From Monoplex corrugatus (lineage: Eukaryota > Mollusca > Gastropoda > Littorinimorpha > Ranellidae): a DNA stretch of 64,000 nucleotides. Location of the stretch: contig CM060307.1 of the NCBI GenBank assembly GCA_030674185.1, positions 51,603,699 through 51,667,698 on the forward strand, written 5' to 3'. The first letter of the stretch is position 1; every line of letters starts with the position of its first letter. Below are positions 20,064 through 31,026 of this stretch, piece by piece. The notes beneath the pieces were generated by a model. That model saw only the letters and a list, made by a program, of their open reading frames with translations, was not told where the DNA came from and did no database searches. The position numbers and the translations under genes are program-made.

Positions 20064-20156
20064 TTAAGGCCGCGCAGAATCTGGGACAGAAAAAAAAGAA
20101 ACGATGTGATAAACAAGGGAAAATACACTATACTGACTATACAAATAAATCCTAAC

Positions 20157-20245
20157 CTGATGACAAGAACTGTAGTCTGTCCACTCCAATCCCAAACTAT
20201 TTGTGTACCAGGTAGAGTTGAGCCAGCACTGTCGACTAGCTTTAC
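20157..20245 (-). CDS. Class B GPCR exon: end of hormone-receptor domain
   Basis: An 89-bp exon with acceptor 'gattgcttgcag' and donor GTTAGG. It encodes KASRQCWLNSTWYTNS then LGLEWTDYSSCHQ. C-x-x-N-x-T-W followed by W-T-D-Y-S-x-C is the end of the HormR fold, and N-S-T is a potential glycosylation site. It starts in phase 1 (sharing a glycine codon with the preceding exon) and ends in phase 0 next to TM1. Confidence 0.85.
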
Positions 20246-20700
20246 CTGCAAGCAATCAACGACGGCAAACGTAAAAGCACAAGAACAACAACAGCAGACA
20301 CAACAATACTTATACTAATGCTAACAACGAACAATCAAACAAAAACATATGTTAATGATAAAACTTAGAAAAAAAAGCAGAAACCCGCAGGTCGCGTCTT
20401 CCCCGAGTTTCAGTGTGACTACAGAGTGGAGGGATTCACCATGTCAACGCGGCATTATCAGCATCGAATATACCTATCTATGATTAAGAAAATATTGTCT
20501 TCGCCCAGTTGATAGACGGCTGATCATTTGGGCATTGACTGGGGGGAGGGAGGTTCTGTCATATGAGACGAGTTTATACAGAATAGCTAGTTGTATTGTG
20601 ATTCAGACCTTTAATTATCTATTCATTTACTTTATATGTATGTTCCTTTTTTGAAGGTAAGATACACACACACACACATGTCATTTACATGTAACCAAGA
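20246..20700. other. Intron sequence, unassigned
   Basis: No repeat or exon is recognised. Confidence 0.35.
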
Positions 20701-20925
20701 TTATTCCAGTGGTAGGCTGATAAAATGCCAGTATGAAATATAGACTAGGGAAAACATAGTCCAGGTAGGGCCTCAGGACCTGGCCAGCTCATGGTTTTAT
20801 GTGCAGACTTAAGGCTTGTGCTATGATCACCATACACATGGCACCTGTGACGTTAGTGCATATGGAATTCGTTTCGAGCGCGGAGACGTCATCTTGAGAA
20901 ACTGAAACTGAAACTGAAACTATCA
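20701..20925 (+). mobile_element. SINE 3' part with (CTGAAA)n tail
   Basis: Contains 'ggcctcaggacctggccag', 'cttaaggcttgtgctatgatc', 'gacgttagtgcatatgg' and GAGCGCGGAGACGTC, and ends CTTGAGAAACTGAAACTGAA. The same blocks occur inverted at 43795-43990. The hexamer tail is typical of some SINE 3' ends. The head is not identified here. Confidence 0.6.
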
Positions 20926-20979
20926 GCATCGAAACCATCGTATGATTTCTCACTTAGGCAGCTACAGGACAAGAGCTAG

Positions 20980-21490
20980 AGCCGAAACAGACGCAGCCGT
21001 CATACATGATTTCTATCGACCTGCCCGAAGGTTTCGAGCTGTTTAGCAGAAGAGGCCTCTTCATATTTCTGGAGAAGATTGGATGTTCACCGAAGCTGCC
21101 GAATCTCATTGTCTCTTTCCATGACGACATGCAGGAGACAGAACAATCTAACCGATCACCCTCAGAGCTATTACCCATTCAAAGCGGAGTGGAGCAGGGT
21201 TGCGTGCTTGCTCCAGTGCTCTTTGGGATCTTCTTGTCTCTCGCACAGTCGAAAGATTTCAAAGTATCTGTCGATAGAGTGTGTCTACATACTAGATCCG
21301 ATGGCAAGCTCTTCATCATTGAACACTTTGGTGCAAAGAAGAAAGATTGTCAGGTTCTGATCCAGGGACATACTCTATGTTGATGATGCCGCCTTGACAT
21401 CTCACACAGCCTGGTCTCTGGAGGCTAGTCAGCTCCCTAGCGCATGTTGGCAAAGATTTCGGCTTCATCATCGATCTGAAAGTAAGGACA
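20980..21490 (+). pseudogene. LINE reverse transcriptase fragment (fingers/palm)
   Basis: The frame at 21006-21360 carries RKGLF-like SRRGLFIFLEKIGC, then IQSGVEQGCVLAPVLFGIF (the conserved G-V-x-Q-G-C-V-L-A-P-x-L-F motif) and SVDRVCLHTRSDGKLF. A frameshift then leads to ILYVDDAALTSHT at about 21370-21410, the YxDD active-site motif with V in second place. It resembles the same LINE type as the thumb fragment at 53.9-54.6 kb. It is decayed, with no endonuclease. It is an old insertion in the GPCR intron, plus strand. Confidence 0.75.
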
Positions 21491-21589
21491 TTTGCCTCCA
21501 GCGTTGGTCTTGTATCCCCGGCATGACCACTCATACCAGGCTATAAAGGACCAGTATGTCTGCTCATCCATAGAGTTAACGGGAGGCTC

Positions 21590-21745
21590 TATCACATTAT
21601 GTACATACATACATATATGTGTGTGTGTAAGACAGAATGAGAGAGAGAGAAATAATATGTACATGTATATCTGGTTCACAATTGAAAAAGACATTATATA
21701 ATATTTTATATTACATCTTTAAAAACATGTATACATATCTATCTA

Positions 21746-21780
<35 letters not shown>

Positions 21781-21816
21781 TATATATATATATATATATA
21801 CATGTACATGTACATG

Positions 21817-21850
<34 letters not shown>

Positions 21851-21862
21851 GAGAACGAGATA
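21590..21862. repeat. (CATA)n, (GA)n, (CT)n and (TA)n microsatellite cluster
   Basis: Consecutive short tracts: CATACATACATA, GT, GAGAGA, ATCTATCTATC, (CT)n at 21751-21778, (TA)n, then CATGTA and CATATA repeats up to about 21850. Confidence 0.95.
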
Positions 21863-22096
21863 TAGGTATAGAAATAGATATGATTATAGATACATGGCTA
21901 GGTTTAGCAAACGAAGATTTAAGAAGGGGAAGTTTTACATCTACTGTGGGCGCTTCGATAGGGTATAGCCAGTCCCTTGACAGCGACTGCAGGTGATGGT
22001 CTAGTCTGAACTGCGCGCTGGAGGTTCTTGCTTTGTAAAACAAGACAGAAGAAGGCCACAATTAGATCTACACATTCTGTCCAGGACCAGACTCAC

Positions 22097-22304
22097 CGTT
22101 ATTTTCCTTAGTGAAACGGGTGATGAAGGAGGGACACTGGATGACAGCGGCTTCACCTGGGGCTGTTTTATCCACACAGCTGAAGCCATCCCACGTCATG
22201 GGGCACCCATCACCATTGGCGCTGTCATCATCACTACTACCGTTATTGCCCCTTGACGATGTCTGGGAAGAGTCCATTTGTTTCTGGCAGCAGGCTGTTG
22301 CAGA
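22097..22304 (-). CDS. Class B GPCR exon: hormone-receptor domain, middle
   Basis: A 208-bp exon with acceptor 'tttttgtgtgacccag' and donor GTGAGT. It starts SATACCQKQM, continues through a Ser/Asn/Asp-rich spacer, then CPMTWDGFSCVDKTAPGEAA and VIQCPSFITRFTKENN. W-D-G-x-x-C with P-G-E-x-x-x-x-x-C-P is the core of the HormR domain. The spacer before it is long for the family. Entry is in phase 0 and exit in phase 1. Confidence 0.9.
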
Positions 22305-22877
22305 CTGGGTCACACAAAAATATATCGTATGTTCAAATTGCAGGATTGTATACTTTAGAGGGTTGCCTGCTACACCAGTGTATTACACAAGGAATAAAAA
22401 AGACAGAAGCACCATCCTGGCGTAAGGCAGGTAACCCTCGATTATTTTTGTAACATATCGATTTTTTTCTTATTTAAGAGTGTTCTGTTTTCTGTTGTTG
22501 TTGTTGTTGTTGTTGCTATACATCCATTTACATACATTTGATATTTTCTGTATGACAGAAAACAAACTGCTCAACCTAAAACAGCACTGCTTTGACATCT
22601 TCAGACTTACCTGGAAATTATTATTATCTGACTGACTGTGGCTTTTCGTTAATAATATTCCAGAACCATTGCGTGTCGTGTCTTCACAACCTGTCAGTAC
22701 GTTGTCCGTTCATACTGTCCATATTTGATATCTTAAATGTTTGAACAAAAGATCGCTAATGAATTATAACGTGTGTAAGAACATCGTACAAGCATCTGCT
22801 TGAGGAATCAGCATGACAAAAGCTACTCAGCAAATCATTGCACCTGTCATGTTTTGTTTACTAAAATGAATGTTCAA
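22305..22877. other. Intron sequence, unassigned
   Basis: Only a (TTG)n at 22496-22516 stands out. Confidence 0.4.
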
Positions 22878-23375
22878 ACCAGTCGCCGTGGTGTAGTGCT
22901 TAACGCAACAGATTACCGACTGAAAGGTTGTGGGTTCGAATCTTCATCAGTCCCCTCAAAACTATATCATTGCGGGATTTTTCGGCTCTACCCGGCTCCT
23001 ACCTAGAGTTGGGAGTGCTATGGGCTCATTGGGAAGACTGGGTCCACACAGTTGAGTCTAATCTACTCCACGGATGCATCATTGAGCGTGTTGCTTAAAT
23101 CTTCTGACCAACACCGCAGGTGACTGTATCTCTCGGGCTTGGTTGACGCCAAGATTTATTATGATAGTAAGTGGAGATCACAACCCTGCCACGCAGTCTC
23201 AATCCTAGATGGAACTCCATAGCATCATGATTATCATCCTCATGGACATCATCATCATCGCATTGTTAAAAAAAAATGTGTCAGCTTCTGTAGCCATAAA
23301 GATGGCGTAGAAAATGGGACAAAAAAAAAAGGTGAGCACGAAGGTAACCCCTCTGAGTGCGATGATCCTAGAAGC
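22878..23375 (+). mobile_element. tRNA-derived SINE, most complete copy
   Basis: The head at about 22880-22950 reads CAGTCGCCGTGGTGTAGTGC (box A in GTGGTGTAGTG) and GGTTGTGGGTTCGAATC (box B). The body has GCGGGATTTTTCGGCTC, 'gtgctatgggctcattggg', 'gactgtatctctcggg', 'gatggaactccatagcatc' and a CATCATCATC stretch. The end is an A run followed by 'ggtgagcacgaaggtaaccc' and AGTGCGATGATC. This uninterrupted copy shows what the sequence split by the LINE at 59.5-63.7 kb should look like. Confidence 0.75.
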
Positions 23376-23487
23376 AACAGTGAATGTTCAGTTCGATTCC
23401 ATTCTGCTGTGGGTTCCGACCTTCGTATAGCACTGACCATCGAGCTGACTGGAAGAAAAAAAACAAAACAAGACGCAATCGTCTCAC

Positions 23488-23799
23488 CTGGCAGCAAGCC
23501 TTCCAGTCCTGACAATCCTGACTGCTCAGAGTTTGGCAGACTATTTCCATGGCACTCTGGTTGCCAGGTTCAGCCAGCAGAAAACGCCCCGTGTCCCGGG
23601 ACTGAAGCAAAGCAAAGTGATGGGACATGTTGATGTGGAACTGTCCTGGGCCTTTATCTCTCAGCAGGTAGTCGAGGCATTTGGAGCAGGCATGGAGACT
23701 GAACACGGCTTGCGGGAAGCGACCTTCACGATCTCGGCACAGCTGGACGGTTTGGCCGTGTAGGGCGTGTGTAGTCTGGCCTCCGCCCTTTATTGTTGG
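23488..23799 (-). CDS. Class B GPCR exon: N-terminal ectodomain
   Basis: The donor GTGAGA at the left end is clear. The right end is my best acceptor ('catttcatcatgacag'), giving 312 bp and phase 0. It encodes a Cys-rich stretch with LHACSKCLDYLL, FHINMSHHFALLQSRD and QDCQDWKACCQ. C-x-x-W-x-x-C-C followed by A-x-x-C-C in the next exon is unusual for a class B ectodomain. N-M-S and N-Q-S are potential glycosylation sites. No signal peptide is visible, so at least one upstream exon is missing. Confidence 0.65.
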
Positions 23800-23832
23800 C
23801 TGTCATGATGAAATGTGAAACACCATAATCAA

Positions 23833-24083
23833 CCCTTTGATCCCGCATCCAGCTTTTTCAACCGTGCCAGGAAAGCAAAAACTTAACCCTTTGACTCTCT
23901 CACCCTATCCACCAGTTTCCTGCAGGAAGTTGATGGATAGGTAAGGGAGTGAAAGGGCTAAGTTTTTGCAGTTGGTGGATAGGCTACCTTTCCATGAGCT
24001 TCCTGCAGGAAGCTGGTGGATAGGGTGAGGGAGTCAAAGGGTTAAGCTTTTGCAGTTGGTGGATAGGATGCGGGAGTCCAGGG
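23833..24083. mobile_element. Compound TTAA palindrome element with two centres
   Basis: Left CCCTTTGATCCC after TCAA, long-type left arm shortened, inner TTAA, first centre TTTCCTGCAGGAAG, inner CTAA, short arm. A second centre CTTCCTGCAGGAAG at 23999-24012 is then followed by GGGAGTCAAAGGG, TTAA and another short arm ending GGGAGTCCAGGG. It may come from two insertions or a partial duplication. Confidence 0.7.
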
Positions 24084-24382
24084 TTCAAGATGGTCTCGAC
24101 ATCATAACATGAAAACAAAATTATCAAGCCATACTACTTTACAATGTTTTTCTGAGCAACCAGCATATCCAGAGCAAGGGGCATGAATAATGAAGCAGGT
24201 GTTACTCCCTTTGCGGTCATACGTATTGTACAAGGCAGTGACTTACATACATAACAGTTTTGAGACGTTTTGAAAGTAACAGTTAAACTTTCTTCTTACG
24301 TTATACACATGAAGCAAGTTTGGTAAATGCCGGTTAACCAACATCCTGTCAAAATATTTTTGAACATTTTGTGTAAAGCACA
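24084..24382. other. Unassigned spacer
   Basis: No gene or repeat recognised. Confidence 0.4.
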
Positions 24383-24383
24383 C

Positions 24384-24478
<95 letters not shown>

Positions 24479-24533
24479 CTCTCTCTCTCTCTCTCAGACT
24501 CACACACACACACACACACACAACAGAGACACG

Positions 24534-24611
<78 letters not shown>
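24383..24611. repeat. (CA)n microsatellite at the 5' edge of LINE copy 1
   Basis: (CA)n from 24385 to 24475, (CT)n to 24497, then (CA)n again with a CAACAGAGACACGCATA interruption. LINE copy 1 follows directly. Confidence 0.95.
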
Positions 24612-24612
<1 letters not shown>

Positions 24613-24821
24613 ATTTCTGTTACTTATTTCTGTTCTGAATCTAACTCTTATTTCTATTAGAAGGACGTTTCCACTTAGTTTTAACTACATCTTTTTTCTA
24701 CCTTTCATTGGTGGTTTTTTTTTTTCTAGCCATTTTTCTTGTACACAGAAAACTAAAGTATTCGTGATTATCAAACATATAACCATTAATTTAAAATAAG
24801 AGATTAGCCAACAATGAAAAT

Positions 24822-25930
24822 GCGCCAACAATCACAAATCAAATTTTTAGTGGAATTGTAGATCTATTTCCACCAATTCCGCATACCTGGAACATTTCCT
24901 CGCATCAAATCAGTGTGAAGTTCTGATTCTACAGTCGCTTAATGTTATGCCAACCAAACTTCCCAACTTTCAAAATTATTATTATCCTCCAATATATGAC
25001 TTCGGGAATTCCGGGAAGAAGGTAGCCACTGCTATATACATACTTAAAGAGTTACAGTATCACATATTTACGTCCCCTGTTTTAACATCAAGCTGAAGAC
25101 TTACACGCTTGTGCCGCCACAGTACAATTCAGTAATTCATTAATCTTGAATGTTTTGTCAGTCTACCTGCCAACAGGTCCAAATGACCAAAATACAGAAT
25201 GGCTGCGTACGATACCAGATCTGCAGCACGGTAAATGGCTAATTGGTGGAGACTTTAATTCCCACTCTCCGTTCTGGGAAAAAGACTGTTGCACTGTTAC
25301 AAGCAATCGTTTGGTGGAGAAAATAGTTGACAGCTCGCTTTACCTTTTAAATGATGGAAGTGTCACTAGAATTCCTGATATCTCCAAACACCGGGCAACA
25401 GCCATCGATCTATCTTTGATATCACCAGAATTAGTACCATGCTGTACCTGGGACACTCACAGAGATACTTTGGGAAGTGATCACTTACCTATCATCATAC
25501 AATAACTAATAAAACATCAGATGAAAGAACACACCTGATATTATACCAAAATATAATTATACGCGCGCTGATTGGTCCTTGTTTCGGACTGCTCTTGCTA
25601 AACAAAAATATAATTATGATGAAGGTGAAAATGTAGATGTTATGTTTTCTAAATTCCAGCAGTCAGTTCTAGCTGCTGCAGACCCCTCAATCCCGAAACT
25701 CAAATCTTTTAAGTCCAATAATCGTTTGGGTAATGTCTGGTGGACAGAGGTATGCGAAAAAGCAGTTCAGTATAAAAAAGATAAATTCAAAATCTACATC
25801 AAAAGCAAAAACCCGACGATCATAGGAAATGAAAAAGCTAACATCCATGTAATAAAATCATTGCTGAAGCAAAGAAAGATTATTGGGCATCATACTGCAC
25901 CAAAGAAAGTTTAGATTTTAAGGATTTCCA
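24822..25930 (+). pseudogene. LINE copy 1 endonuclease region, frameshifted
   Basis: Reading across frames gives the APE start WNCRSISTNSAYLEHF (24851), then LQSLNV where the family has a catalytic glutamate (QE), AIYILKELQ, and SVYLPTGPN. These are followed by GGDFNSHSPFW (25250), IDLSLI and GSDHLPI (25480). One-base losses break the frame near 24846, 25090, 25497 and 25845. Copy 2 has the extra base at two of these places (ATAACAATAAC, AAAAAAGC), confirming that they are lesions here. The endonuclease is dead in this copy. Confidence 0.8.
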
Positions 25931-28652
25931 TAAAGTCTGGACAAAAATGAATCAAATGAAAAACGGAGCCAGCTTACCTAGGTGTCCAATAATAATTGAT
26001 ACATGTCACAAATTTCCTTCCGACATGGACAAAGCTGAAACTTTTGTGGATTTTTTTGCTGAAAATAGTAAAGTAGATGGTTTGTCTCCTACCTGCAAAC
26101 ACTACAGAGAAATGGCAGCTAACAACCTTATCTACACTGATCCAATACCTCAGAATGATCGCTGGTTTAATGCTCCAATCACCTTAGAAGAGCTAAAAAA
26201 AAACTCGATCTTGTCTCTACACAACAAAAGGAGTTCGGTAGGTGTTGATGCAGTTTCAAATGAAATGATTAAGCATCTTCCAGAAAACTATGTTACTTTC
26301 TTACACAAAATTTTTCAGAAATGCTGGGTGAGTGGAACTGTACCACAGGTATGGCAAAAGTCTATTGTTATACCTATATTAAAAGCAGGAAAGCCTAAAA
26401 ACAACGAAAACAGTTACAGACCTATTGCTTTGACGTCCCATACGAGCAAACTAATGGAAAGATTGGTATTAAACAGACTTGTACATTACTGTGATAAAAA
26501 TAACGTTATTCCAATAAACCAAGCAGGTTTCAGAAAAGGGAGATCCACAGTTGAGCACCTGGTTAAACTTACAACTCAGATAAAACAACAGTTTGCCCGC
26601 AGAAAAAGTCTTTTGGCAACTTTTGTTGATGTGAAAAAAGCGTATGATCAAGTTTGGCATACACGTTTATTGTACAAGCTGAAATCTATTGGTTTATCTG
26701 GCAATATGTATAATTATATTAAGTCCTATTTAGCCAATAGAACAATTCAAGCAAGAGTGGGAACAAGTTATTCTACTTCGCGACGTCTTGATATGGGAAT
26801 CCCTCAAGGTTCAGTGATAGCACCTATTTTATTTAATATCCTTATACAGGATCTTCCTAATGCACTCTCAAATCGTGTTGTTTTGGTACAGTACGCTGAT
26901 GATATATGTATTTGGATGAATAGTACTTTAAAAAAGACAACTCCACAGAGAGCACAGAATTACATCAGGAAGTTGTATCAATCTGATCTTGATAATCTTG
27001 GAAATTACATGTTAGAAAATGGACTGTCGTTATCAGCGGAAAAAACTAACATGATGCTATTTAATCCTGGTGGTACTTTAAGTCACTTGCCTACTTTCAA
27101 ACTGCATGGTGAAGTGCTACATTACAAGCAGATTGTAAAATTTCTGGGAGTCTTTATAACATCGAAATTAACCTGGAATGTCCATTTTGATTATATTTTA
27201 ACAAAAGCAAGGAAAGCCTTAAATTTTCTAAAGATAATAAGCAGATTACCCTGGGGAATGGATACAAACATACTACTTCATCTGTCAACAGCACTTGTAA
27301 GATCTAAATTATCCTATGCACAAGAAGTGTTCTTCAGTGCACCCAAATATTTACTAAAGAAGATTCAAAGCTTAGACTGCAAAAGTCTTAAAATTGCACT
27401 AGGTGTACCAGTCCATGCTTCTTGCCTGGAAACGTACAAAGTTGCTGGAATTCTGCCTCTGAACAACTATCGTGAGTTAGCGACAGCAAAGTTTGCCGTT
27501 AGAACTTCTTCACAAACGGACAATTTTGCGAGTAAGGAAGTAAAAATCAGGTCAGATGTTGACTTTCCGAAACGAGCAAAGAACATTTCATCACAAATAA
27601 CTGTTGCAACTTACGTATCTGACCTGGTCAAACAGTCTAACATAAATCTGGATGAAATAGCTGAAACACCATCCACAACGACCATCCCTACATGGGAAAT
27701 GCTAAAAGCCACTTTTGATATTGATTATACAGATGCTAAGAAACATGAAAACGTTAACATTTCGATATGCAGAGCAAGAGAACACATCGATGAAAAATAC
27801 CGTACCCACCTACATATTTTTACCGATGGATCAGTCTTAGAAAATAAATGTGCTGGAGCAGCATTTTATGTCCCAAAATATAAAATAATAAAGTCATTTT
27901 TCATTGGGCCAAATATATCTATCTTTACAGCGGAATTAGTCGCTATTTTACAAGCGTTGCATTATCTAGTAAACCTTACACATGTATTTTTCAAAGTAGT
28001 TCTCTTTGTTGATTCAAAATCTGTATTATATGCCTTGCAGTCTTTTGATACAGACAAAAGACCTGACTTAATTACTGAGGCAAATCATCTTATACATCGT
28101 TTAAGGATAAAAGGTACAGATCTCAGTTTATGCTGGGTGCCTTCTCACGTTGGTCTTCACGGCAACGAAGTAGTTGACAGAGCAGCTAAGCAAGGTGCAC
28201 ACAATTCTGATAATACTACAGAATTACGTATTAATACTTCCGTAAAAGAAGCTTGCAACTTGCTAGAATCAGCCTCATGGATTCGTTTTCATGAACATTT
28301 CCATGAAAAGTTTGTGTCACAACAAATGATAAAACTTTCATTTCAAAATGTGTGTAAAAAATTGCAGTTTTCTTCCATATATAATTTGAGAACGATTGTT
28401 GCTGTTCATTTTCGTATTCAGCTAAACGCATTGAAAACAAAATATTGTAAAAATGTCAAGTGTATTTGCGGCGAGCAATTCACACTGTTTCACTGTCTAT
28501 TTTACTACAAAATGCTACGTTCTTTTTTACCAAAAATGTTTACACAAGAAAATTATTCTGAAACTCATTTTAAAGAAGTAATTTCCGATCAATTTTTGTC
28601 AGTTAAAATTTCAGAATCGTTGGTTCACAGTCCTGTTAATGCATTACTTTAA
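25850..28652 (+). CDS. LINE copy 1 reverse transcriptase and RNase H, intact frame
   Basis: The frame is open from about 25850; its first ATG is at 25947, giving 901 residues. RT motifs in order are [56 protein letters not shown] (26892) and LGVFITSKLTW. RNase H follows with FTDGS, TAELVA, VDSKS and WVPSHVGLHGNEVVDRAA, so the D, E, D, H and D residues are present. The end has a CxC..HC-type finger (CICGEQFTLFHC). Translation of this frame in the cell is doubtful without its own start. Confidence 0.85.
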
Positions 28653-28844
28653 GTTTATGAAGTTTGTACTTTAGAGTTAAATTTTCCATACACATTGTTA
28701 ATGTTAAATGTTAGTGTTAAGTTTTGTTCCATTTTTCTATTTCCCACCTACTTATGTCTATAACTATGTCTCCTCTATGCCCCAAAACCAACCAACCCAT
28801 CTCTCATCTCACCATTTTTTTTTTTTTTTACTTTTTTTTTTTTT

Positions 28845-28880
28845 CGTCTAATATCACTCATAGTGAAAAGACGTTAAATC
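28845..28880 (+). promoter_or_regulatory. LINE 3' terminal hairpin, copy 1
   Basis: CGTCTAATATCACT, loop CAT, then AGTGAAAAGACG pairs as GTCT/AGAC (outer) and TCACT/AGTGA (inner), followed by TTAAATCAGAG. The same structure ends copies 2 and 3. It is probably the template feature recognised by the RT. Confidence 0.7.
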
Positions 28881-28892
28881 AGAGAACGAACA

Positions 28893-28930
28893 ACACATAC
28901 ACACACACACACACATACACACACACACAC

Positions 28931-28996
<66 letters not shown>

Positions 28997-29030
28997 ACAC
29001 ACACACACACACACATACGCAAACGAACAC
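28893..29030. repeat. (CA)n microsatellite at 3' end of LINE copy 1
   Basis: CA repeats starting directly after the GAACGAACAA end of the LINE tail. Confidence 0.95.
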
Positions 29031-29378
29031 ATATTTTCAAAAATCTGTTCTCTCCTTTATTTTTCAAAATTTATTTAAGACGTACAGATACATGACAGAC
29101 ATTTCATTTCGTGCAAATCGTTCAGCAAATTAAATAAATCAATGAATGAATACATAGATAAACGACTTTATGAAGTGAAAGAAAAAAAAAGTAAAAGGAA
29201 TGTGCCATATGAAGTCTTGCTATATTAACGAAAAGAAAACTACGGTATAGCAAACTGTACGAACACGTTTTCCCCTTTCCAGCGTTTTAAACACTTTCCC
29301 CAATTTTTTCTGACATTTTGACTAACGTTGGTAATAGGTCATGAACAATTCGACCTGAAGACAGAATATTTAATATCA
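29031..29378. other. Unassigned A/T-rich spacer
   Basis: No gene or repeat recognised. Confidence 0.4.
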
Positions 29379-29380
29379 CA

Positions 29381-29460
<80 letters not shown>

Positions 29461-29655
29461 CACACACACACACAACACACACACACAACATATACATACA
29501 TACATACACACGCACGCACGCACGCAAGCAAGCATACACACACGCCACACACGCACGCACGCACACACACACATACATCATACCATATATACATACATGC
29601 ATACATACATACATACATACATACTATACATACATACATACATACATACATATTA
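29379..29655. repeat. (CA)n then (CATA)n microsatellite cluster
   Basis: Pure (CA)n 29379-29458, interrupted CA, then CATA and CGCA tetramers. Confidence 0.95.
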
Positions 29656-29683
29656 CATACACAGAAACATTAAGAGAATTTAC

Positions 29684-29700
29684 AGAGAGAGAGGGGGGGG

Positions 29701-29774
<74 letters not shown>

Positions 29775-29820
29775 TAGAGACAGAGACGCAGACAGAGAGA
29801 CAGACAGAGACAGAGACGAC
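29684..29820. repeat. (GA)n / (GACA)n tract
   Basis: G run, then GAGAGA, then GACAGACAGACA with CAGAGACAGAGAC variants. Confidence 0.95.
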
Positions 29821-30296
29821 AGGAACGGATATGGCTAATGTGTTCCAAGAAAAAACATTGAGAGACCATGGGGCCTTTGAGAATGCATAAACTTAGATTT
29901 TCACCAAGAAAGTAGAATACATTTCCAGTAATGATCTGGAAGACAAACAAAAACCATACTACAGTAACGCCAAGACACCCGAAGGGCGACACCACATATA
30001 GATTCCAGATCAAAAACAAAATTAATGGCAACACAAATACACAAATCTGGTGTACGACAACGAAATCCCTGACCTCAGTGGCACTGATAGCGAAGACCCA
30101 AAACAGCTGAAGACACAAGGTCACGCAAGAACACCGTCCTGTCCGAATTCTGACCATTGTCCATTCACTTTGTTCGCGTCTGTCCCTTGTCTGTGAACAG
30201 AAACGTGCAGCACTTCAAAATAGTCGTTAATTAAAATATATTCCTATTTTTTGAAAGACGTAGAAGTATAATCAAGCTCGTTCAAGAAGGCCAGGT
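29821..30296. other. Unassigned spacer
   Basis: No convincing gene; a minus-strand open frame (29624-30157) runs through the GA repeat and has no family features. Confidence 0.4.
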
Positions 30297-30341
30297 CACA
30301 CACGCACACACACATACACACACACATGCACACACACACAT

Positions 30342-30402
<61 letters not shown>

Positions 30403-30530
30403 GCTGGCACGCATGCACACACACACACACACACACAAACACACACGCAGCACACACATGCACACACACACATACACACACGCGCGCCACCACCACGCAC
30501 ACACACACACACACACGCACACATTCACAC
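30297..30530. repeat. (CA)n microsatellite at the 5' edge of LINE copy 2
   Basis: CA repeats with GCACGC and CGCGCG interruptions. They run into the LINE at the shared word CACAGAATTAGTACC. Confidence 0.95.
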
Positions 30531-31026
30531 AGAATTAGTACCATGCTGTACCTGGTACACTCACAAAGATACTTTGGGAAGTGATCACTTACCTATCATC
30601 ATAACAATAACTTATGACAACCTCAGGATGAAAGACAGCACTCCTGACATCATACCAAAATATAATTACATGCGTGCTGATTGGTCCTTGTTTCGGACTG
30701 CTCTTGCTAATCAAGAATATAAGCATTATGAAAGTGAAAATGTAGACGTTATGTTTTCTAAGTTCCAGGAGTCAGTTCTAGCTGCTGCGGACCTCTCCAT
30801 CCCGAAACTCAAAACTTATAAGTCCAATAATCGTTTGGGTAATGTTTGGTGGACAGAGGAATGTGAGAAAGCAGTTCAATATAAAAAAGATAAATTCAAA
30901 ATCTACATCAAAAGCAGAAAACCCGACGATCACATGGAAATGAAAAAAGCTAACATCCAGTGTAATAAAATCATTGCTGAAGCAAAGAAAGATTATTGGG
31001 CATCATACTGCACCAAAGAAAGTTAA
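30531..31026 (+). pseudogene. LINE copy 2 endonuclease end and linker
   Basis: Continuous frame from ELVPCCTWYTHKD through GSDHLPIII to YWASYCTKES, ending at an in-frame TAA where copy 1 has TTA. It retains the extra bases lost in copy 1, so it is the better guide to this section. The apparent ATG upstream lies in the CA repeat and is not real. Confidence 0.75.

Larger units (their letters stand above)
12546..23799 (-). other. Class B (secretin-family) GPCR gene, partial, eight exons
   Basis: This span covers a split gene on the minus strand. Its eight exons (23488-23799, 22097-22304, 20157-20245, 18729-18826, 16851-17001, 15155-15305, 13192-13252, 12546-12615) have AG acceptors and GT donors. 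They join in one frame with junction phases 0, 1, 0, 2, 0, 1, 2. The joined product, about 380 residues, has a Cys-rich ectodomain with WDG..C and WTDYS motifs and helices 1 to 5 of class B type (EGFYL in TM3, CW...WILNGP in EL2/TM5). Receptors of this family bind peptide hormones and signal through G proteins at the plasma membrane. The ligand cannot be told. The N-terminal signal exon and TM6 to C-tail exons were not found; the latter should lie left of 12.5 kb or outside the window. Confidence 0.85.
24612..28892 (+). mobile_element. I-superfamily LINE copy 1, nearly complete ORF2
   Basis: Endonuclease, reverse transcriptase and RNase H in one strand order, ending in a T-rich 3' UTR and a hairpin tail (28845-28880). 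(CA)n lies on both sides. This domain set and order belong to the I superfamily; the sequences remind me of the Nimb (Nimbus) clade of snails, as an inference. About 200 bp precede ORF2, and no ORF1 is present, so the copy is 5' truncated. Copy 2 at 30.5 kb is a close relative. Confidence 0.85.

Noticed and set aside
22878..22955. Functional tRNA gene
   Set aside because: Boxes A and B are present, but no cloverleaf closes and a SINE body follows; the same holds at 13.95, 47.1 and 57.7 kb.
24327..24638. Open frames of alternating His-Thr or Cys-Val in (CA)n tracts, here and at many other sites
   Set aside because: Translation of dinucleotide repeats; no start context or conserved sequence.
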